NCBI RefSeq assembly: GCF_014203555.1
Contig: NZ_JACHJH010000001.1
Span: 45,877-109,876, forward strand
Source: Streptomyces olivoverticillatus
Lineage (GTDB): Bacteria > Actinomycetota > Actinomycetes > Streptomycetales > Streptomycetaceae
Length of the DNA: 64,000 nt
Reading direction: 5' to 3'
The position numbers were made by a program, and so were the translations under genes. Position 1 is the stretch's first letter. Each line of letters begins with the position of its first letter. Positions 61,204-64,000 of the stretch are shown here, one piece after another. A model generated the notes under the pieces. The model was not told the DNA's origin, searched no databases, and worked only from the letters and a program-made list of their open reading frames with translations.

Positions 61204-64000
61204 TGCAGGGACGTTTCAAGAGGCAGGGCAGCGCTGCGGCGGAGCCGGAGACGCGCGGAGCGACGGACCGCGGCACACCCGTGGACGCACCGAGCGGCGA
61301 CGAGGCCGCCGCCGAGGCGACGCCGAAAGCGAAGGGCCCCAGCGGGCCGGGCTCACGAATAGCCCTGCGCAACTGGCGCATTAGTACTCGACTGGTCTCC
61401 CTGCTCGCCCTCCCCGTCGTCGCCGCGACGACGCTGGGTGCGCTGCGTATCGACAGTTCGCTGCAGAACGTCGACCAGCTCGACCACATGAAGCTCCTCA
61501 CGGACATGACGAGCAAGGCGACCCAGCTCGCCGACGCGCTCCAGGAGGAGCGCGACTCGTCCGCCGGTCCGCGAGTGCGCGACAACCCCAAGGACGACCA
61601 GATCGTCTCGAGTCAGCAGAAGGCCGACCGAGCGATCCAGGCCTTCCGGGAGAGCACCACCCAGGCCAAGCCGGACGACCCGACGATGGTCGGCGTGCAG
61701 ACCACCCTTGTCGACATCACCAAGCAGCTCGACAAGATCAACGACATTCGCAAGACGGCCTACACCAACCGCGACTACATCTCGCAGACCGTCAGCAACT
61801 ACAACGCACTGATCGTCTCGCTGCTGTCGCTGTCCCAGGACATGGCCCAGGCCACCAGCAACAGCGACATGATCTCCGCGACGCGTGCGCTGGCGACGTT
61901 CTCCTCCGCCAAGGAGTACGCCTCCATCCAGCGAGCCGTCATCAGCGCCGCCCTGGCCAACCCCAAGGGCCCCACGCTGACGGAGAACGACCACCAGTAC
62001 GGCAAGACGGCGCTGGACAACGAGGAAGAGGCCCTGCGCCGCTTCACCGCCATCCGCGCCGGCGACTCCGCCGAGCTGCTCAAGTCGATCAGCGGCGGCA
62101 TCCCGGACGTCACCACGGCGAACACCTTCGCCGAGCGGGCTTTCGGCAACACCGACGCCTTCAAGAGCGAGAAGACCACGTACCGCGACTGGTACGACCA
62201 GGACACGGTCAAGCTCCAGGAAATGGCCAAGATCGAGGCCACGCTCCTCTCGGAGATGGACCAGAAGGCCCGCGAGCTGCGTGACGAGGCCCAGCAGGAA
62301 GCCATCCTCAACGGTGCCCTCATCGTGCTCGTCCTCGGCATCTCCCTGGTCGGCGCCTTCGTCGTGGCCCGCTCCATGGTGCGCTCGCTGCGCCGACTGC
62401 AGGACACCGCCCAGAAGGTCGCCCAGGACCGCCTGCCCGAGCTCGTCAAGCAGCTCTCCGAGAGCGACCCGCAGGACGTCGACACGTCCGTGGAGTCCGT
62501 CGGTGTGCACAGCCGTGACGAGATCGGCAAGGTGGCCGCGGCCTTCGACGACGTGCACCGCGAGGCCGTCCGCCTCGCCGCCGAGCAGGCCCTTCTGCGA
62601 GGCAACGTCAACGCGATGTTCACCAACCTCTCGCGCCGCAGCCAGGGCCTCATCCAGCGTCAGCTGTCCCTGATCTCCGAGCTCGAGAGCCGCGAGGCCG
62701 ACCCGGACCAGCTGTCCTCGCTGTTCAAGCTTGACCACCTTGCCACCCGTATGCGCCGGAACGGTGAAAACCTCCTGGTCCTCGCGGGTGAAGAGCCCGG
62801 TCGCCGGTGGACCCGGCCCGTCCCGCTCGTCGACGTGCTCCGTGCCGCCGCGTCCGAGGTGGAGCAGTACGAGCGCATCGAGCTCAGCGGTGTGCCGCCG
62901 ACCGAGGTCGCCGGCCGCGTCGTCAACGACCTCGTGCACCTCCTCGCCGAGCTGCTCGAGAACGCGACCTCGTTCTCCTCGCCGCAGACCAAGGTCAAGG
63001 TCACCGGTCACGCGCTGCCCGACGGCCGCGTGCTCGTCGAGATCCACGACACCGGCATCGGTCTGTCGCCCGAGGACCTCGCGGCGATCAACGAGCGCCT
63101 GGCCTCCCCGCCCACCGTGGACGTCTCCGTCTCCCGGCGCATGGGTCTGTTCGTGGTCGGCCGCCTGTCCCTGCGACACGGCATCCGCATCCAGCTCCGC
63201 CCGTCCGACTCGGGCGGCACGACCGCGCTCGTCATGCTGCCGGTCGACGTCGCCCAGGGCGGCAAGAAGCCCGCTCCGGGCGCGGGTGCTCCCGGCGCCC
63301 CCGGTGCCGGTGCGCCGAACTCCGGGCTCCCCGCGGGCCAGGGCCAGCAGCGCCGCCAGGTGCCCGGCGGTCCCCGCCCGGCCATCGCGCCGCGCGGCGG
63401 TGCCGACGGCAACGGTCTGCCCTCGCGTCCCGCCCCGGGCCCCGGCCCCAGCGGCGGTGCCGCCGCGGGCAGCCTCTTCGACACCTCGCCGCGTGGCAAG
63501 GGCGGTGCCCCTGCCGCGGGCGGCCGGCCCGCGCTGCCCGCGCGCGGCAACGGCGGCCCGGCCGTACCGCCGCCGGCTGGCGGCGGCGCGCGCCCGCAGC
63601 TGTCCGCACGCGGGGCGTCCGGCCCCGGCGCGGACGACCGCCCGGCGCCGAGCTGGGGCAACGACTCCCGGCCGCCGGCCGCCGGCAAGGGCCGCCAGGC
63701 CCCGGTCGACGACTGGCCGCTGCCCTCGAACGGCTCCCAGCGCGGCGGGCAGGACGCACCGCGCGGCCACGAGGACGTCGAGAACACCGGCAACCGCGCC
63801 TCGCTGAGCGGCGGCCCGGGCGACACCGCCCAGTTCGCGCCGATCACCGACGCGACCGAGCCGCCGTCCTCCGGGACCGGGCAGTTCGCCCGCCCCGGCG
63901 AGGCGCAGAGCACCGGCAAGTTCGAGCTGCCCGCGGGCCCCGGTGACACGGGCCGGTTCGCCCGCCCTGCCAACCGGCAGAGCACCGGCCAGTTCGCGCG
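61203..64000 (+). CDS. cvnA1: Nitrate/nitrite-sensor-type histidine kinase, conservon protein CvnA1-like (5' part)
   Basis: Open to the window edge; 932 codons are visible. An N-terminal basic linker (about 1-60) is followed by membrane helix 1 (64-82, LVSLLALPVVAATTLGALRI), an extracellular nitrate/nitrite-sensing (NIT) domain (about 85-365) and helix 2 (about 368-390, LIVLVLGISLVGAFVVARS). A HAMP linker, the dimerisation segment FKLDHLATRMRRNGENLLVL (about 510-530), and an HATPase domain with ELLENATSF (about 583) and DTGIGLS (about 616) follow. From about 680 a Gly/Pro/Ala-rich tail with [ST]GxF repeats begins. The GTG at 61203 has AGAGG upstream. Order next to gltX matches CvnA1 (SCO5544); kinases of this type work with roadblock proteins and a small GTPase downstream. 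Confidence 0.9.
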   Translation, partial: MQGRFKRQGSAAAEPETRGATDRGTPVDAPSGDEAAAEATPKAKGPSGPGSRIALRNWRISTRLVSLLALPVVAATTLGALRIDSSLQNVDQLDHMKLLTDMTSKATQLADALQEERDSSAGPRVRDNPKDDQIVSSQQKADRAIQAFRESTTQAKPDDPTMVGVQTTLVDITKQLDKINDIRKTAYTNRDYISQTVSNYNALIVSLLSLSQDMAQATSNSDMISATRALATFSSAKEYASIQRAVISAALANPKGPTLTENDHQYGKTALDNEEEALRRFTAIRAGDSAELLKSISGGIPDVTTANTFAERAFGNTDAFKSEKTTYRDWYDQDTVKLQEMAKIEATLLSEMDQKARELRDEAQQEAILNGALIVLVLGISLVGAFVVARSMVRSLRRLQDTAQKVAQDRLPELVKQLSESDPQDVDTSVESVGVHSRDEIGKVAAAFDDVHREAVRLAAEQALLRGNVNAMFTNLSRRSQGLIQRQLSLISELESREADPDQLSSLFKLDHLATRMRRNGENLLVLAGEEPGRRWTRPVPLVDVLRAAASEVEQYERIELSGVPPTEVAGRVVNDLVHLLAELLENATSFSSPQTKVKVTGHALPDGRVLVEIHDTGIGLSPEDLAAINERLASPPTVDVSVSRRMGLFVVGRLSLRHGIRIQLRPSDSGGTTALVMLPVDVAQGGKKPAPGAGAPGAPGAGAPNSGLPAGQGQQRRQVPGGPRPAIAPRGGADGNGLPSRPAPGPGPSGGAAAGSLFDTSPRGKGGAPAAGGRPALPARGNGGPAVPPPAGGGARPQLSARGASGPGADDRPAPSWGNDSRPPAAGKGRQAPVDDWPLPSNGSQRGGQDAPRGHEDVENTGNRASLSGGPGDTAQFAPITDATEPPSSGTGQFARPGEAQSTGKFELPAGPGDTGRFARPANRQSTGQFA

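Overview
This is a Streptomyces chromosome segment. The evidence is very high GC with G/C-ending codons, many GTG/TTG starts, a four-gene signal peptidase cluster, nsdA, ndgR, an HU protein with a lysine-rich tail (HupS), and the start of a conservon beside gltX. Gene order follows the core region known in S. coelicolor from about SCO5603 down to cvnA1 (SCO5544). I see no rRNA genes, no CRISPR array, no integrase or transposase, and no large foreign island. The species cannot be named from this window.

Layout. 2-9251 (minus strand): yifB, yraN, a DUF2469 gene, a Nudix gene, four type I signal peptidases (sipZ/Y/X/W order), rplS, trmD, rimM, khpA and rpsP. 9419-12832: a small zincin-like protein, a compact archaeal/eukaryal-type prolyl-tRNA synthetase and a divergent methyltransferase. 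12935-18637: ffh and the nitrogen operon amtB-glnK-glnD, with a GlnR operator upstream of amtB. 18952-24693: nsdA, a degenerate Prim-Pol protein, ftsY and an NCS1 permease. 24694-26505: a repeat-like intergenic block and the glucose permease gene glcP. 26716-34085: smc, a small coiled-coil gene, acyP, a secreted CAP protein, and a divergent flavoprotein/HxlR pair. 34098-44416: mutM, rnc (absB), rpmF, yceD, a DivIVA-like gene, coaD, rsmD, an HTH gene, recG, a fakA-like gene and rpmB. 44565-51299: thiD, thiL, a stand-alone Lrp sensor domain, a DUF3515 lipoprotein, ddl, gpsA, plsC, cofC/fbiD and a small beta-rich protein. 51417-57377: hupS, a 92-aa gene, leuD-leuC divergent from ndgR, and a translationally coupled MEDS-domain pair. 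57467-57980: five tRNA genes (three Glu, two Gln). 58178-64000: gltX, a fumarylacetoacetase-family enzyme, a small repeat peptide, and the start of a large nitrate/nitrite-sensor-type histidine kinase gene that runs off the window.

How it works together. Most genes are housekeeping: the SRP pathway (ffh, ftsY, signal peptidases), ribosome and tRNA maturation, chromosome organisation (smc, hupS), nitrogen sensing (amtB-glnK-glnD under GlnR), leucine synthesis under NdgR, thiamine and F420 cofactors, and phospholipid precursors. Development and antibiotic control enter through nsdA, rnc/absB, ndgR and the conservon kinase.

The least explained items are the MEDS-STAS/MEDS-ATPase pair with degenerate switch residues, the second-type ProRS, the acid-depleted Prim-Pol protein, the HEAVH zinc-ribbon protein, the NPRRT-repeat peptide, the short open frame overlapping the kinase start, and several strong palindromes.
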